From assembly GCF_024614185.1 (NCBI RefSeq), contig NZ_JAHTLF010000013.1:124001-188000 (forward strand): a stretch of 64,000 nucleotides of DNA. Reading direction: 5' to 3'. The translations under genes were made by a program, and so were the position numbers. Positions 1 to 8,481 of the stretch are shown here, one piece after another. The DNA is from Nocardioides carbamazepini (lineage in GTDB: Bacteria > Actinomycetota > Actinomycetes > Propionibacteriales > Nocardioidaceae). Within the stretch, counting starts at the first letter, position 1. The number at the start of each line of letters is the position of its first letter. A model generated the notes under the pieces. The model had not been told where the DNA came from. It did not search any database and saw only the letters and a program-made list of their open reading frames with translations.

Positions 1-686
1 AGCATGAAGGAGTAGTCCCCTGAGTAGAACGCCCACCCCGCCCTGTTCTCCGCCACGCCCGACAGCCGCTCGAGCGACGAGCGGAAGGTGTCATAGGTCC
101 AGCCGTCCGTGGGCACAGGCACACTCGCCTCGCGGAAGTGCTGCACGTTGACGAACTGGAACCACGGCACGATCCAGAGCGGATACCCCGCCAGCTCGCC
201 CTCGACCCGCGATGCGGCCAGCGCACTGGCGTCGTAGTCGGCGAGATCCGCGCTCCCCAGGTCGGGGATCGCCAGCGCGCCGGCCGCGGCGTACTTCAGC
301 AGCTCGGGACCGGTACTGGAAAAGACGTCCGGGCCCGCACCCTGTTGGAGGATCGCGATGTCGTACTTCTGGTTGGTCGCGTCGCCGGCCGGATCGCCGA
401 TCGGCTTGACCGTGATCGTGGGATACCGCTTCTGGAATGCCTTGATCGCCGCGTCCGTCGTCACCGAGTCGGAGTTGGCCCCGCCGGGGCTGTAGTTGCG
501 GCGCCAGAACTCGATCGTGGTCGCCTGCTTCGGCGCCCGCGCCGGGACCTTCGTTCGCGCGGCAGCACCCCCGCCCGATGTACCGCCGAGGCCGCATGCC
601 GCGAAGGAGGTGGCGAGACCGAGGCCCCCGGCCATCTGCAGGAATCCGCGCCGGGTGCTTCCCGGCGCGACAACGGTTCGAACCAT
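1..686 (-). CDS. Tat-exported sugar-type ABC transporter substrate-binding lipoprotein, 3' end outside window
   Basis: About 228 residues of an extracellular solute-binding protein are visible; the gene runs off the left edge, so the C-terminus is missing. The ATG at 686 gives a twin-arginine signal (R12-R13-GFLQ) and a hydrophobic stretch ending in the lipobox SFAAC with Cys31, which predicts a Tat-exported, lipid-anchored protein on the outer face of the membrane. The mature part (IEFWRRNYSPGG, then AFQKRYPTITVKPI and a GPDVF segment) resembles family-1 carbohydrate binding proteins. It diverges from the dehydrogenase at 807 across an operator-rich 120-base gap. Partner permeases would lie to the left. 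The ligand is unknown; sugar is the usual guess for the family. Confidence 0.85.
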   Translation of the reverse strand, partial: MVRTVVAPGSTRRGFLQMAGGLGLATSFAACGLGGTSGGGAAARTKVPARAPKQATTIEFWRRNYSPGGANSDSVTTDAAIKAFQKRYPTITVKPIGDPAGDATNQKYDIAILQQGAGPDVFSSTGPELLKYAAAGALAIPDLGSADLADYDASALAASRVEGELAGYPLWIVPWFQFVNVQHFREASVPVPTDGWTYDTFRSSLERLSGVAENRAGWAFYSGDYSFM

Positions 687-721
687 GCGACGCTCCAATG
701 CTCAAGGTGTAGGCGTACTGT

Positions 722-788
722 GGTCCAACCACAGGCCACTGTCAATAGCCTGTCTGTGCAGACTTGAATTGTGGCCTGTGGTCGGACC
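722..788. promoter_or_regulatory. Symmetric divergent operator: 18-bp inverted repeat around a central palindrome
   Basis: Positions 722-739 and 771-788 form an inverted repeat matching at 17 of 18 positions (core GGTCCRACCACAGGCCAC). The 31-base spacer holds another palindrome, GTCTG-TG-CAGAC, at 752-763. The left arm lies 36 bases from the binding-protein start and the right arm 18 bases from the dehydrogenase start. The 10-mer GTGGTCGGAC in the right arm recurs at 2720-2729 before the GntR gene, so the natural reader is that regulator. Binding is inferred. Confidence 0.6.
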
Positions 789-806
789 TCATGCTAGGTT
801 CCGGGC

Positions 807-1952
807 ATGCGAACAGGCGTGTATCGGCACCTCAATCCCCTGGCGATCCACTACGGCGCGGGCGTGACCGCCGAGCACCTCGACAGCGAGCTCACCGCGC
901 TCGGCGCGTCCCGGGCCGTGATCGTTACCGCCGACGCCCTGCTCGGTTCCCCGGCCATGGCCTACCTGGTGGCCTCGTCCCCCGCACTCGTCGCTGAGCG
1001 GCTGGTGACGGTCCGCGCCCACGCCCCGTTCCAGGACGTCCTCGCGATCGCCCGCCTCGTCCGTGCGTCGTCTGCCGACGCCGTCGTCGCCCTCGGCGGT
1101 GGCAGCGCGATCGACGCCGCCAAGCTCGGCTCCCTGGCGGCCAGCGGCGCTGACGAGGTCCTCCACCCGGGCGACCTCTCCGCCCTGGCCGCCCGGCCGC
1201 CGGCCGCCGTCGTCGCGAGCCTCGCCGTCCCCACCACGCTCTCCGCCGCCGAGCTCTGCGGCGCGGCCGGGTACGCCGACCCCGATTCACGCACCAAGGT
1301 CGGCATGTTCGTGGACGCGATGAACCCGGCGGCGGTGTTCTATGACCCGGTCGTCACGGAGGACACCCCAGAGCAGCTCTGGACCAGTACCGGCATCAGG
1401 GCGCTCGACCATGCGGTCGAAGGGCTGCTGGCCGGCACCAACCCCATGAGCGACGAGCTCGCGGCGGCCGCCGTACCCGCGCTCGTCAACGGGCTGCGGC
1501 GCTACGGCAGGGGCGACCGGTCCTCCCAGGTCCGTCTCGAGCTTCAGATCGGCGCGTGGAAGGCCTACAACGCGCCTCGCGAGTCGGGCGCCGGTCTCAG
1601 TCATGTCATGGGCAAGGCGATCGGATCGGTCCACGGCATTCCGCACGGCATGACGTCGTGCGTACTGCTCCCGTCAGTTCTGCGCCACTACGCCGCCCAC
1701 CCGGCCGGCTTGTCCGGCATCGAGCGACTCCGTGCCGGACTCGCCATCGACGCGCTCGGCCCCCGGGACATCCTCGACGCGGCCGCCGATCACATCGAGC
1801 AACTGGTCGGCGAGCTGGCGCTGCCCACGTCGCTGCGCACCTTCGGCGTACTGCCGGAGGCGCTGGCCGCGGCCTCCGCGGCGGTCGCGGAGCGAACCGG
1901 CGTCGCAGCGAACGACGTCCTGCGGATCTATCAGGCAGCGGCGGATAGGTGA
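807..1952 (+). CDS. Iron-containing alcohol dehydrogenase / maleylacetate reductase-like enzyme
   Basis: A 381-residue protein of the iron-containing alcohol dehydrogenase superfamily, a cytosolic NAD(P)H-dependent reductase. The nucleotide-binding motif GGGSAIDAAK starts near residue 97. Candidate metal ligands are D201/H202 in ALDHAVEG, H266 in GLSHVMG, and H276/H280 in SVHGIPHGM. Length and the N-terminal pattern (NPLAIHYGAGV) fit maleylacetate reductases, which reduce maleylacetate to 3-oxoadipate in (chloro)aromatic and resorcinol degradation; a plain alcohol or aldehyde substrate is also possible. No ring-cleavage dioxygenase sits beside it here. It ends 7 bases before the convergent GntR gene, whose product probably controls it. 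Confidence 0.82.
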   Translation: MRTGVYRHLNPLAIHYGAGVTAEHLDSELTALGASRAVIVTADALLGSPAMAYLVASSPALVAERLVTVRAHAPFQDVLAIARLVRASSADAVVALGGGSAIDAAKLGSLAASGADEVLHPGDLSALAARPPAAVVASLAVPTTLSAAELCGAAGYADPDSRTKVGMFVDAMNPAAVFYDPVVTEDTPEQLWTSTGIRALDHAVEGLLAGTNPMSDELAAAAVPALVNGLRRYGRGDRSSQVRLELQIGAWKAYNAPRESGAGLSHVMGKAIGSVHGIPHGMTSCVLLPSVLRHYAAHPAGLSGIERLRAGLAIDALGPRDILDAAADHIEQLVGELALPTSLRTFGVLPEALAAASAAVAERTGVAANDVLRIYQAAADR

Positions 1953-1959
1953 ATCCGGC

Positions 1960-2706
1960 CTAACGAGCGGTCGGGAAGCCCTTCGGCCCGGTGACGTGGG
2001 CGAGGAGAGCCGCAGAGGCGCGCGCCGGGTCACCGGAGCGAACCGCGTCCAGGATCTCGCGATGCTGCGCGACGAAGAGCGACCGCGCCGCGTCCCACTC
2101 CCCGAGTTCACCGAAGCCTTCGAGCATCCGTGACTCCAGCAGACCGCGGCACGTCTGGACGACGTGGGCCGCGAAGCGGTTGCCGCTGACCTTCACCAGC
2201 TCGAGGTGGAACTCCATGTCTAGTCGGGCGAACTCCCGCGCGTCGGCGACGGTCTGGGACTCGCTGACCAGCTCCAGCGCACGCGCGAACGTCTGATCTG
2301 TCGTCTCGTCGCCGGCGAGCTTGACGACGGCGAGGTTCTCGACAGAGCGGCGGAACTCGATCACCTCGTCCAGCCCGAAGTACTGCAGTCCCACCTGCAG
2401 GGACATGATCACGTTCATCGCGTCGGCCGGCTCAGACTGCACGAACGTACCCGCGAGCGGGCCCGACCCGGTTCGGCTGCGGACGATCCCGACGGCCTCC
2501 AGCACCGCGAGGCCCTCGCGCAACGAGGTGCGACTTACATTCAGCATCTGGGCGAGCTGGCGCTCGGGAGGGAGCCGGTCCCCCGCGGCGAGCCGCCCAG
2601 CCAGCACCTCGTCATTGAGGCGGTCGAGCACCTCGAGGTGGGCAGGGATGCGCTCCAGGGGAACAGGCCGCAGGGCGGCGACAGGCACGTCCTGGTTGCG
2701 GGGCAT
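1960..2706 (-). CDS. FadR-subfamily GntR transcriptional regulator (FCD domain)
   Basis: A 248-residue regulator: an N-terminal winged HTH (residues about 24-95, with AGDRLPPERQLAQML and NVSRTSLREGLAVLE) joined to an all-helical FCD ligand domain, in which the metal-site type residues RLDMEFHLELVKVSGN are visible. The ATG at 2706 has GGAG upstream. FadR-type proteins repress transport or catabolic genes until a small acid binds. A GTGGTCGGAC site lies just upstream of its own start and in the divergent promoter 1.9 kb away, suggesting autoregulation and control of the genes at 686 and 807. Confidence 0.88.
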   Translation of the reverse strand: MPRNQDVPVAALRPVPLERIPAHLEVLDRLNDEVLAGRLAAGDRLPPERQLAQMLNVSRTSLREGLAVLEAVGIVRSRTGSGPLAGTFVQSEPADAMNVIMSLQVGLQYFGLDEVIEFRRSVENLAVVKLAGDETTDQTFARALELVSESQTVADAREFARLDMEFHLELVKVSGNRFAAHVVQTCRGLLESRMLEGFGELGEWDAARSLFVAQHREILDAVRSGDPARASAALLAHVTGPKGFPTAR

Positions 2707-2719
2707 CAGGGCTCCATCC

Positions 2720-2737
2720 GTGGTCGGACATCAGACC
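2720..2737. promoter_or_regulatory. Candidate GntR autoregulatory operator
   Basis: GTGGTCGGAC at 2720-2729 is identical to ten bases of the right arm of the operator at 771-788. Within it GGTC (2722-2725) and GACC (2734-2737) form an interrupted inverted repeat. It lies 14 bases upstream of the GntR start codon. Assignment is by sequence match and position only. Confidence 0.5.
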
Positions 2738-2768
2738 GCACAAGTGTGACGAGCCCTCTCCGTGTTAG

Positions 2769-3800
2769 TCAATCGGCGCTCTGCCGGCCCGGGTGCTCCT
2801 CCTCGGACGCAACCGGTCCCAGGAGCTCCGACAGGGGACGCGCCCCAAGCTCGTCCAGACCGGCCGCCAGCCGCTGGGCGCGCACGTTCAGCGGCGCGGC
2901 GACACCCACCTGACGCGCGATGAGCACTATCTCCCCGTTCAGGAAGTCGACCTCACTGCTCGCACCCCGGGCGAAGCTCTGCCAGGTGGAGAATCCGGTG
3001 GCGTCGAAGTCCTCGACCTCGCCGAGGGTCAGGCGGGCGCCCCGCGGGTCGAGCCGATCGCCCGGCGGGAGAGACGTTCCCGCCGCCCGCAGCACCGAGA
3101 GCGCCTCGGTGCGCAACCGATCGCGCATCGCGGACCGGAGTGCGCCCGTCCCGTCGAAGAGCTCGACGACGTTCCCCACACTCCCGAGCAGCTTCGCCGC
3201 CTTGTGGGCCGACGAATCGACGACCGGGATGCACAGCAGGCCGGCCTTGGTCAGGTCAGCGGCGATCGCGTCCTGCTCGACATCCACTCCGGACGGATAG
3301 CGCCCGATCCAGACGATTCCCGCCACCGGCGGAGTCGATCGTAGGACCACCTCACCCGGTGACAGGTGGCTCGCACCGATCACGATCGTCGCGCCGATCA
3401 CCCGCTCGAACCGCCGCAGCGCGGAGCGCTCACCCACCAGGCCGTTCTGGAAGGTGACTATGGGCAGGTCGGCGGCGAACGCCTGACGCCGGGACCCGCC
3501 GCTCACGGGCCGCCACGCCCATGCCGCCAGCGCCGCTTCGACATCCTGGGCCTTGACCGTCATCAGGAGCACGTCCGACCAGGTCAGATCCACCGCGTCG
3601 GCGGAGTCGACGACGTCGAGGCGCACCTGCCGCGTGCCCTGCGGCGTGCGCAGTCTCAGACCGGACTCAGCGATGCGGCGAGCGTTCTCGCCGCGACCGA
3701 CCAGGACGACCGGCACACCTGCCTCCGCCAGCAGGCTGGCGAGCGAGCCGCCGACGGCCCCGGCTCCGATCACCACGTACCGACGGTCTGGTCCCCCCAA
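2769..3800 (-). CDS. Ketopantoate reductase family protein (PanE/ApbA-like)
   Basis: A 2-dehydropantoate 2-reductase family enzyme of about 343 residues. The N-terminal Rossmann motif VVIGAGAVGGSLASLL, the catalytic-type lysine in MTVKAQDVEAAL, the FQNGLVGE asparagine and the C-terminal FLNGEIVLIARQ glutamate segment are all present. Family members reduce a 2-oxoacid with NADPH; in this catabolic setting the substrate need not be ketopantoate. I chose the TTG at 3800 because AGGAGAGG lies just upstream of it; a GTG at 3815, inside which that Shine-Dalgarno lies, would add five residues. It is transcribed toward the GntR gene, about 100 bases after the oxidase gene. Confidence 0.8.
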   Translation of the reverse strand: MGGPDRRYVVIGAGAVGGSLASLLAEAGVPVVLVGRGENARRIAESGLRLRTPQGTRQVRLDVVDSADAVDLTWSDVLLMTVKAQDVEAALAAWAWRPVSGGSRRQAFAADLPIVTFQNGLVGERSALRRFERVIGATIVIGASHLSPGEVVLRSTPPVAGIVWIGRYPSGVDVEQDAIAADLTKAGLLCIPVVDSSAHKAAKLLGSVGNVVELFDGTGALRSAMRDRLRTEALSVLRAAGTSLPPGDRLDPRGARLTLGEVEDFDATGFSTWQSFARGASSEVDFLNGEIVLIARQVGVAAPLNVRAQRLAAGLDELGARPLSELLGPVASEEEHPGRQSAD

Positions 3801-3916
3801 CGGTCCTCTCCTCACCGCACGTCGGCACCGGTCTCGACCGGCGCCAGGATGTCCACGCTCATCGTCTCAGATCTCCCCGTCCGCGCGTCGGCGAGGAACC
3901 GGCCACTCGAGACGGA

Positions 3917-5296
3917 TCATCGACCGCTGACCCGGTCGGCCACGGTCGCGATCCACGACGTACGACGAGCGCCCCGGGCCTCCAGCCGGTCCGCGATCCC
4001 GTAGGCCCGGTAGAGCCCATGGATGCCCAGCCAGCGCAGCGGCTCCGGCTCCCAGGCACGGGCCCGTTGGTCGACCCACGGCAGCGTGGTGCGGTCGGTC
4101 CGCTCCCCCGCGACCAGGTCGGCGAGGGTGCGCCCGGCGAGGTTCGTCGCGGTCACCCCGGTGCCGACGTACCCGCCGGCCCAGCCCATCCCGCTGGCGG
4201 CGTCGTACCCGACGGTCGCGCGCCAGTTGCGCGGCACACCGAGCACGCCACTCCAGGCGTGGGCGACGCCGATGTTGCGCAGCTGCGGGAACCACGCGCG
4301 GAGGACCTCGCGCAGGTGCTGGACCGTGCGGTCGGGGATGTCGCCGTCGAGGTCGGTGCGCGAGGCGAACCGGTAGGGGTGGCCCCGGCCACCGATGGCG
4401 ATCCGGCCGTCGGCGGTGCGCTGGGCGTAGGAGTAGACGTGGGCGAAGTCCTCGAGCGTGTCGTGGTGCTGCCACCCGATGGCCGCCCAGGCGTCGGCGG
4501 GCAGCGGGTCGGTGACGATCATCGAGGAGTTCATCGGCACCCAGGTACGCCGCTCACCGGCCAGACTCGCCGTGAACCCCTCGGTCGCCCGGATCACGTG
4601 ACGCGCCCGGAGGGTGCCGCGATCGGTCTCGACCCGGCCGGGCGCGATCACGCGGACCGTCGTCCCCTCGTGGATCCGGACGCCGCGCTCGCGCACGGTC
4701 CGGGCCAGGCCCCGGGCGAGCTTCGCCGGGTGGATGCGCGCACAGTGCGGCTCCCACACCGCCGCCTGCGTGCCGGCCACCCGGATCCGAGCGTCCGCCT
4801 CGGGGGCGCTTAGCAGCCGGGCCCCGGTCTCCGGCCACCGCCGCGCGGTCTCCGCCGCTTGGCGGGCCCGGGCGGCCTGGGCGGCGTTGCGGGCGACCAG
4901 CAGGGTGCCGCCGCGGCGTACCTCGGCATCGATGCCGTGCCGCTCCGCGACCCGGATCACCTCGTCGACGGCGTCGTTCATGGCGAGCTGGAAGCGCGCC
5001 ACCTCCGCCCGCGGGTGCGTGCGCGCGTAGCCGTCCAGCCCGCCCGTCACCGACGCCGAGAGCCAGCCGCCGTTGCGCCCCGACGCGCCGTACCCGGCGA
5101 ACTGCTGCTCGACCACCCGGATGTCGAGATCGGGCCGCAGCTCGCGCAGGTAGTACGCCGTCCACAGCCCGGTGTAGCCCGCGCCGACCACGACAACGTC
5201 GACCTCCTCGTCCCCGGCGAGCTGGTCCTGCGGTGCCGGCAGGCCGATGTCGGCCCACCAGTACGACACCCCACCGGTCCTGCGTGCGCTGGTCAC
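3917..5296 (-). CDS. FAD-dependent amine/D-amino-acid oxidase family protein (PuuB-like)
   Basis: A 459-residue DAO-family flavoenzyme starting with GTG at 5296. The dinucleotide-binding motif VVVGAGYTGLWTAYYL sits near residue 35. ASGRNGGWLSA follows, the FAD-contacting block typical of the gamma-glutamylputrescine oxidase (PuuB/OrdL) subgroup. The C-terminus carries the second FAD segment (GWAGGYVGTGVTATNLAGRTLADL). Such enzymes oxidatively deaminate an amine or secondary amino acid, releasing H2O2 and ammonia. DUF1877 lies 17 bases upstream and the PanE-like gene downstream. No puuA or puuC is nearby, so the polyamine role is not proven. Confidence 0.83.
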   Translation of the reverse strand: MTSARRTGGVSYWWADIGLPAPQDQLAGDEEVDVVVVGAGYTGLWTAYYLRELRPDLDIRVVEQQFAGYGASGRNGGWLSASVTGGLDGYARTHPRAEVARFQLAMNDAVDEVIRVAERHGIDAEVRRGGTLLVARNAAQAARARQAAETARRWPETGARLLSAPEADARIRVAGTQAAVWEPHCARIHPAKLARGLARTVRERGVRIHEGTTVRVIAPGRVETDRGTLRARHVIRATEGFTASLAGERRTWVPMNSSMIVTDPLPADAWAAIGWQHHDTLEDFAHVYSYAQRTADGRIAIGGRGHPYRFASRTDLDGDIPDRTVQHLREVLRAWFPQLRNIGVAHAWSGVLGVPRNWRATVGYDAASGMGWAGGYVGTGVTATNLAGRTLADLVAGERTDRTTLPWVDQRARAWEPEPLRWLGIHGLYRAYGIADRLEARGARRTSWIATVADRVSGR

Positions 5297-5313
5297 CCGG
5301 AAACCCTAGGCCG

Positions 5314-5805
5314 TCAGAGGATGCTGACGACCACGTGCTGCCCGGCGGTCCATGCGGCGCGGTGCAGGTCGAGGAGGGCACCGAACGCCTCGGCCAGCTC
5401 GGCACGCAGGGTGGCGGCGTCGCCGGACCAGATCCGCGGGTAGACGTCCGCCGCGGCGAACGACGCGAAGCGCGCATCCGCCAGGAGCGTGGGGAGATCG
5501 ACGGCCTCCAGCGCCGCCACCACCGCCGGCAGCTCGTCGTGCTCCGTGCAGCCCACGTAGTCCTCGGCCTCGAAGACGTGCACGCCGACCACCGCCTCGC
5601 TCAGCGGGTCCCCCTCGATCGGCGCCGCCGCGGTCGCCCCCGTCAGCAGGAAGTGCAGACCGTCCCACAGCTTGTCGAGGTAGACCGTGGGGGCTCCGTC
5701 GGCCTCCAGTGCCTCCAGGGCGGCACCGAGCTCTCCCGGGTCCGAGGCCACCAGGCGGTCGAGCGTCGCCTCGTCGACCAGCGTGTACGCCGCCTGCATG
5801 CCCAC
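5314..5805 (-). CDS. DUF1877 family protein (YfbM-like)
   Basis: A 163-residue soluble protein matching the DUF1877/YfbM pattern: the MGMQAAY start, a central LDKLWDGLHFLLTG block, a GDPLSEAVVG segment and a C-terminal LLDLHRAAWTAGQHVVVSIL segment. The GTG at 5805 is preferred because family members begin M-G-M; an ATG two codons inside is possible. The function of the family is unknown. It lies between an Lrp regulator (61 bases upstream) and the FAD oxidase (17 bases downstream), so it may be cotranscribed with either. Confidence 0.8.
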   Translation of the reverse strand: MGMQAAYTLVDEATLDRLVASDPGELGAALEALEADGAPTVYLDKLWDGLHFLLTGATAAAPIEGDPLSEAVVGVHVFEAEDYVGCTEHDELPAVVAALEAVDLPTLLADARFASFAAADVYPRIWSGDAATLRAELAEAFGALLDLHRAAWTAGQHVVVSIL

Positions 5806-5866
5806 GGCGTCGAGGGTACGAGACGACCGTCCCCGGCCGCGCCGGCGGACGGAGACGGTCCGCCAC

Positions 5867-6421
5867 TCAGTCCTCGTGGTCGCGCTGGAGCACCCCGATC
5901 ATGCCCTGCAGGAAGTCCTTCGGCTTGGTCTCCGCGAGGCTCACCAGGGTCTCGACCCGAGTCACTCCCGGGATCTCCCAGATCGCCTCCAGCAGGACCT
6001 TTCTCAGGTGCGTCGAGTCCCGGACCCGGAGCCGCGCCAGCAGGTCCATCGACCCGGTGACGACCAGCACCTGCTCCACCTCACTGATCTCGTGCAGCGC
6101 CCGGAGCACCGAGGCCTGGTTGGACGCGGCGATGATCGAGGCGTAGACCTGCATCGGGAAGCCCAGGGCGCCCCAGTCGACGTCAGCGCGGTAGCCCCGG
6201 ATCACGCCCTCCCGCTCGAGGCGGGCGATGCGCTCGCCCACGGTCGGCGCGGAGATGCTGAGCTCCCGGGCGATCTTGCGCTGGCTGGCCCGGGCGTCGC
6301 TGACGAGCAGGCTGAGCAGCCGCAGGTCGGTGGCGTCAAGGTCGGCCTTCTGGGAGTCCCCGAGGACGAACTCGCTCATGTCGTTCTGCTCTCGGTCCGC
6401 CGCAGACTCAGGACGTGCCAT
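5867..6421 (-). CDS. Lrp/AsnC family transcriptional regulator
   Basis: A 184-residue Lrp-type regulator. The N-terminal HTH (LDATDLRLLSLLVSDARAS through ISAPTVGERIARLEREGVI) is followed by a RAM/ligand domain (YASIIAASNQASVLRALHEI, EQVLVVTGSMDLLARLRVRD). The start at 6421 is the ATG of MARPES, eight bases after AAGGAG; a longer upstream reading is less likely. Lrp proteins sense amino acids and regulate their transport and breakdown, fitting the oxidase and the peptide-type ABC operon that ends 81 bases upstream. Confidence 0.88.
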   Translation of the reverse strand: MARPESAADREQNDMSEFVLGDSQKADLDATDLRLLSLLVSDARASQRKIARELSISAPTVGERIARLEREGVIRGYRADVDWGALGFPMQVYASIIAASNQASVLRALHEISEVEQVLVVTGSMDLLARLRVRDSTHLRKVLLEAIWEIPGVTRVETLVSLAETKPKDFLQGMIGVLQRDHED

Positions 6422-6502
6422 CTCCGCATCTCCTTCAACTCGCGCCAGGCAGCACACACGGCCGCACCGGTCCGCGGTCGAGTATGCACGTCCAGCTCGG
6501 CC

Positions 6503-7474
6503 TCACGCGTCAACAAGGTGACACGCGGCCCAGTGGCCCGGTCGCACCTCGCGCAGGACCGGCTCTTCCATCGCACACACATCCTGGGCCTTCCAGCATC
6601 GGGTTCGGAACCTGCACCCGCTGGGCGGGGCAAGCGGGGTCGGCAGATCACCGGACAGGACGATCCGCTCACGGTCTCCCGCGGCGACGCCGGCCGACGG
6701 GATAGCCGAGAGGAGAGCCTCGGTATAGGGCATCAGCGGCTCGGCGTACAGGGCCTCGGCGTCGGCCAGCTCGACCAGCTTCCCGAGATACATCACGCCG
6801 ACGCGGTCGCTCACGTGCTCGACGACGGCGAGGTCGTGCGAGATGAAGAGGTACGCCAGGCCCAGCTCCTGCTGCAGCTCGCGCATCAGGTTGAGCACCT
6901 GGGCCTGGACCGAGACGTCGAGCGCCGAGACAGCTTCGTCGGCGATGACCAGGTCGGGGTTCATCACCAGCGCCCGGGCGATCCCGATCCGCTGCCGCTG
7001 TCCGCCGCTGAACTGGTGCGGGTACCGCCGCGCGAGATCCCTGCGCAGCCCGACCCGCTCCAGCGCCTCGGCGACCCGCTCCGCGCGCTCGGCCCGCGGG
7101 ACCCGCTGGACGGCCAGGCCCTCGCCGACGATCCGCTCCACCCGCATCCGCGGGTCGAGGGAGCTCAGCGGGTCCTGGAAGATCATCTGCACCTTGCCGC
7201 GGGTACGCCGCAGGGCGCTCCCGCTCAGCTGCGAGATCTCCTGGCCGGCCAAGGTGACGGAGCCCGACGTGGCGCGCTCCAGGTTCATGATCGTCCGGCC
7301 GAGCGTGCTCTTCCCGCAGCCGGACTCCCCGACCAGACCCAGGGTCCGGCCGGCCGGGATGTCGAAGGACACGCCGTCGACGGCCTGCACCACCGCGTGG
7401 ACCCGGCCTCCGGGGCCCTTGACGGGGAAGTGTGTGTGCAGGTCGCGTACCTCGAGCAACGAGGACTCGGTCAT
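6503..7474 (-). CDS. Dipeptide/oligopeptide-type ABC transporter ATP-binding protein (DppF-like)
   Basis: A 323-residue ATPase and the last gene of the nine-gene operon. Walker [10 protein letters not shown], the signature [15 protein letters not shown], Walker [14 protein letters not shown] and the H-loop [11 protein letters not shown] are all present. The C-terminal oligopeptide/dipeptide module ([17 protein letters not shown], with the cysteine spacing of this family) follows. The ATG at 7474 shares its A with the TGA of the preceding ATPase gene (TGATG). It pairs with the DppD-like ATPase to energise the permeases encoded at 11417-13239. Confidence 0.9.
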   Translation of the reverse strand: MTESSLLEVRDLHTHFPVKGPGGRVHAVVQAVDGVSFDIPAGRTLGLVGESGCGKSTLGRTIMNLERATSGSVTLAGQEISQLSGSALRRTRGKVQMIFQDPLSSLDPRMRVERIVGEGLAVQRVPRAERAERVAEALERVGLRRDLARRYPHQFSGGQRQRIGIARALVMNPDLVIADEAVSALDVSVQAQVLNLMRELQQELGLAYLFISHDLAVVEHVSDRVGVMYLGKLVELADAEALYAEPLMPYTEALLSAIPSAGVAAGDRERIVLSGDLPTPLAPPSGCRFRTRCWKAQDVCAMEEPVLREVRPGHWAACHLVDA

Positions 7475-8481
7475 CAGGCCGCTCCTGTCGTGGGCGTCCG
7501 GGCCGGCGCGGGCTCGACGTGCAGCCAGCACGCGACCGAGCGGCCGTCGGGGTGCCGGACCACCGGCGGGCGCTCTTCGCACCGCGCCATCGCGTGGTCG
7601 CAGCGGTTGGAGAACGGACAACCGGGCGGCATGGCGTCCGGCGACGGGACCGAGCCGCGGATCGTCGCGAGCGTCTCGGCCCGCTCACCGATCGTCGGGA
7701 CGGATCCGAGCAGCCCGACCGTGTAGGGATGCAGGGGTTCGGCCAACAGCAGCCCGACCGGCGCCTGCTCCATGATCCGCCCGCCGTACATGACGACGAC
7801 CTCGTCACAGACCTCCGCCACCACACCGATGTCGTGCGTGATCATGACGATGGCAGTGCCGATCCGGCGGCGCAGCTCCTTGACCAGGTCGAGGAACTGC
7901 GCCTGCACCGTCACATCCAGGGCGGTGGTCGGCTCGTCGAGTACCAGCAGGCTCGGGTCGTTGGCGAGGGCGATCGCGAGAACCACGCGCTGCCGCATGC
8001 CGCCGCTGAGCCGGTGCGGGTACTCCTGGAAGCGCTGCTCGGGCGAGGGGATGCCGAGCGACCGGAGCAGCTCGACGGCCCGGGTCGCCGCCTTCTCCTT
8101 GCTCATCCGCTGGTGCGCGCGGATCGCCTCGACGATCTGCGGCCCGACCCGCTGGACAGGGTTGAGCGCGGTCATCGGGTCCTGCAACACGAGCCCGATG
8201 TCCTTGCCCCGGCGGCGGCGCATGGCCTTCGCCGACGCCTTCGTGATGTCCTCACCCTGGAACCGCACCGTGCCGCCGGCAACCCGCCCCGGGGCGGGGA
8301 TCATCCCGATCACCGACATCGCAGTGACGCTCTTGCCCGAGCCGGACTCCCCCACCAGACCCACGCTCGCGCCGGCGCCGACGGAGAAGCTCACTCCGTC
8401 GACGACGGTGATCCGGCGGTCGCCCGCCGGGAACTCCGCAGACAGGTCGGTCACCTCCAGCACGGGTACGACGTCAGCCAT
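7474..8481 (-). CDS. Dipeptide/oligopeptide-type ABC transporter ATP-binding protein (DppD-like)
   Basis: A 335-residue ATPase. Walker A GESGSGKS, the signature [15 protein letters not shown], Walker [13 protein letters not shown] and the H-loop [12 protein letters not shown] are intact. A C-terminal [17 protein letters not shown] cysteine motif is typical of peptide/nickel importers. It overlaps the amidohydrolase upstream by 8 bases and the partner ATPase downstream by one base, indicating translational coupling. It is one half of the ATPase heterodimer of the operon's importer. Confidence 0.9.
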   Translation of the reverse strand: MADVVPVLEVTDLSAEFPAGDRRITVVDGVSFSVGAGASVGLVGESGSGKSVTAMSVIGMIPAPGRVAGGTVRFQGEDITKASAKAMRRRRGKDIGLVLQDPMTALNPVQRVGPQIVEAIRAHQRMSKEKAATRAVELLRSLGIPSPEQRFQEYPHRLSGGMRQRVVLAIALANDPSLLVLDEPTTALDVTVQAQFLDLVKELRRRIGTAIVMITHDIGVVAEVCDEVVVMYGGRIMEQAPVGLLLAEPLHPYTVGLLGSVPTIGERAETLATIRGSVPSPDAMPPGCPFSNRCDHAMARCEERPPVVRHPDGRSVACWLHVEPAPARTPTTGAA

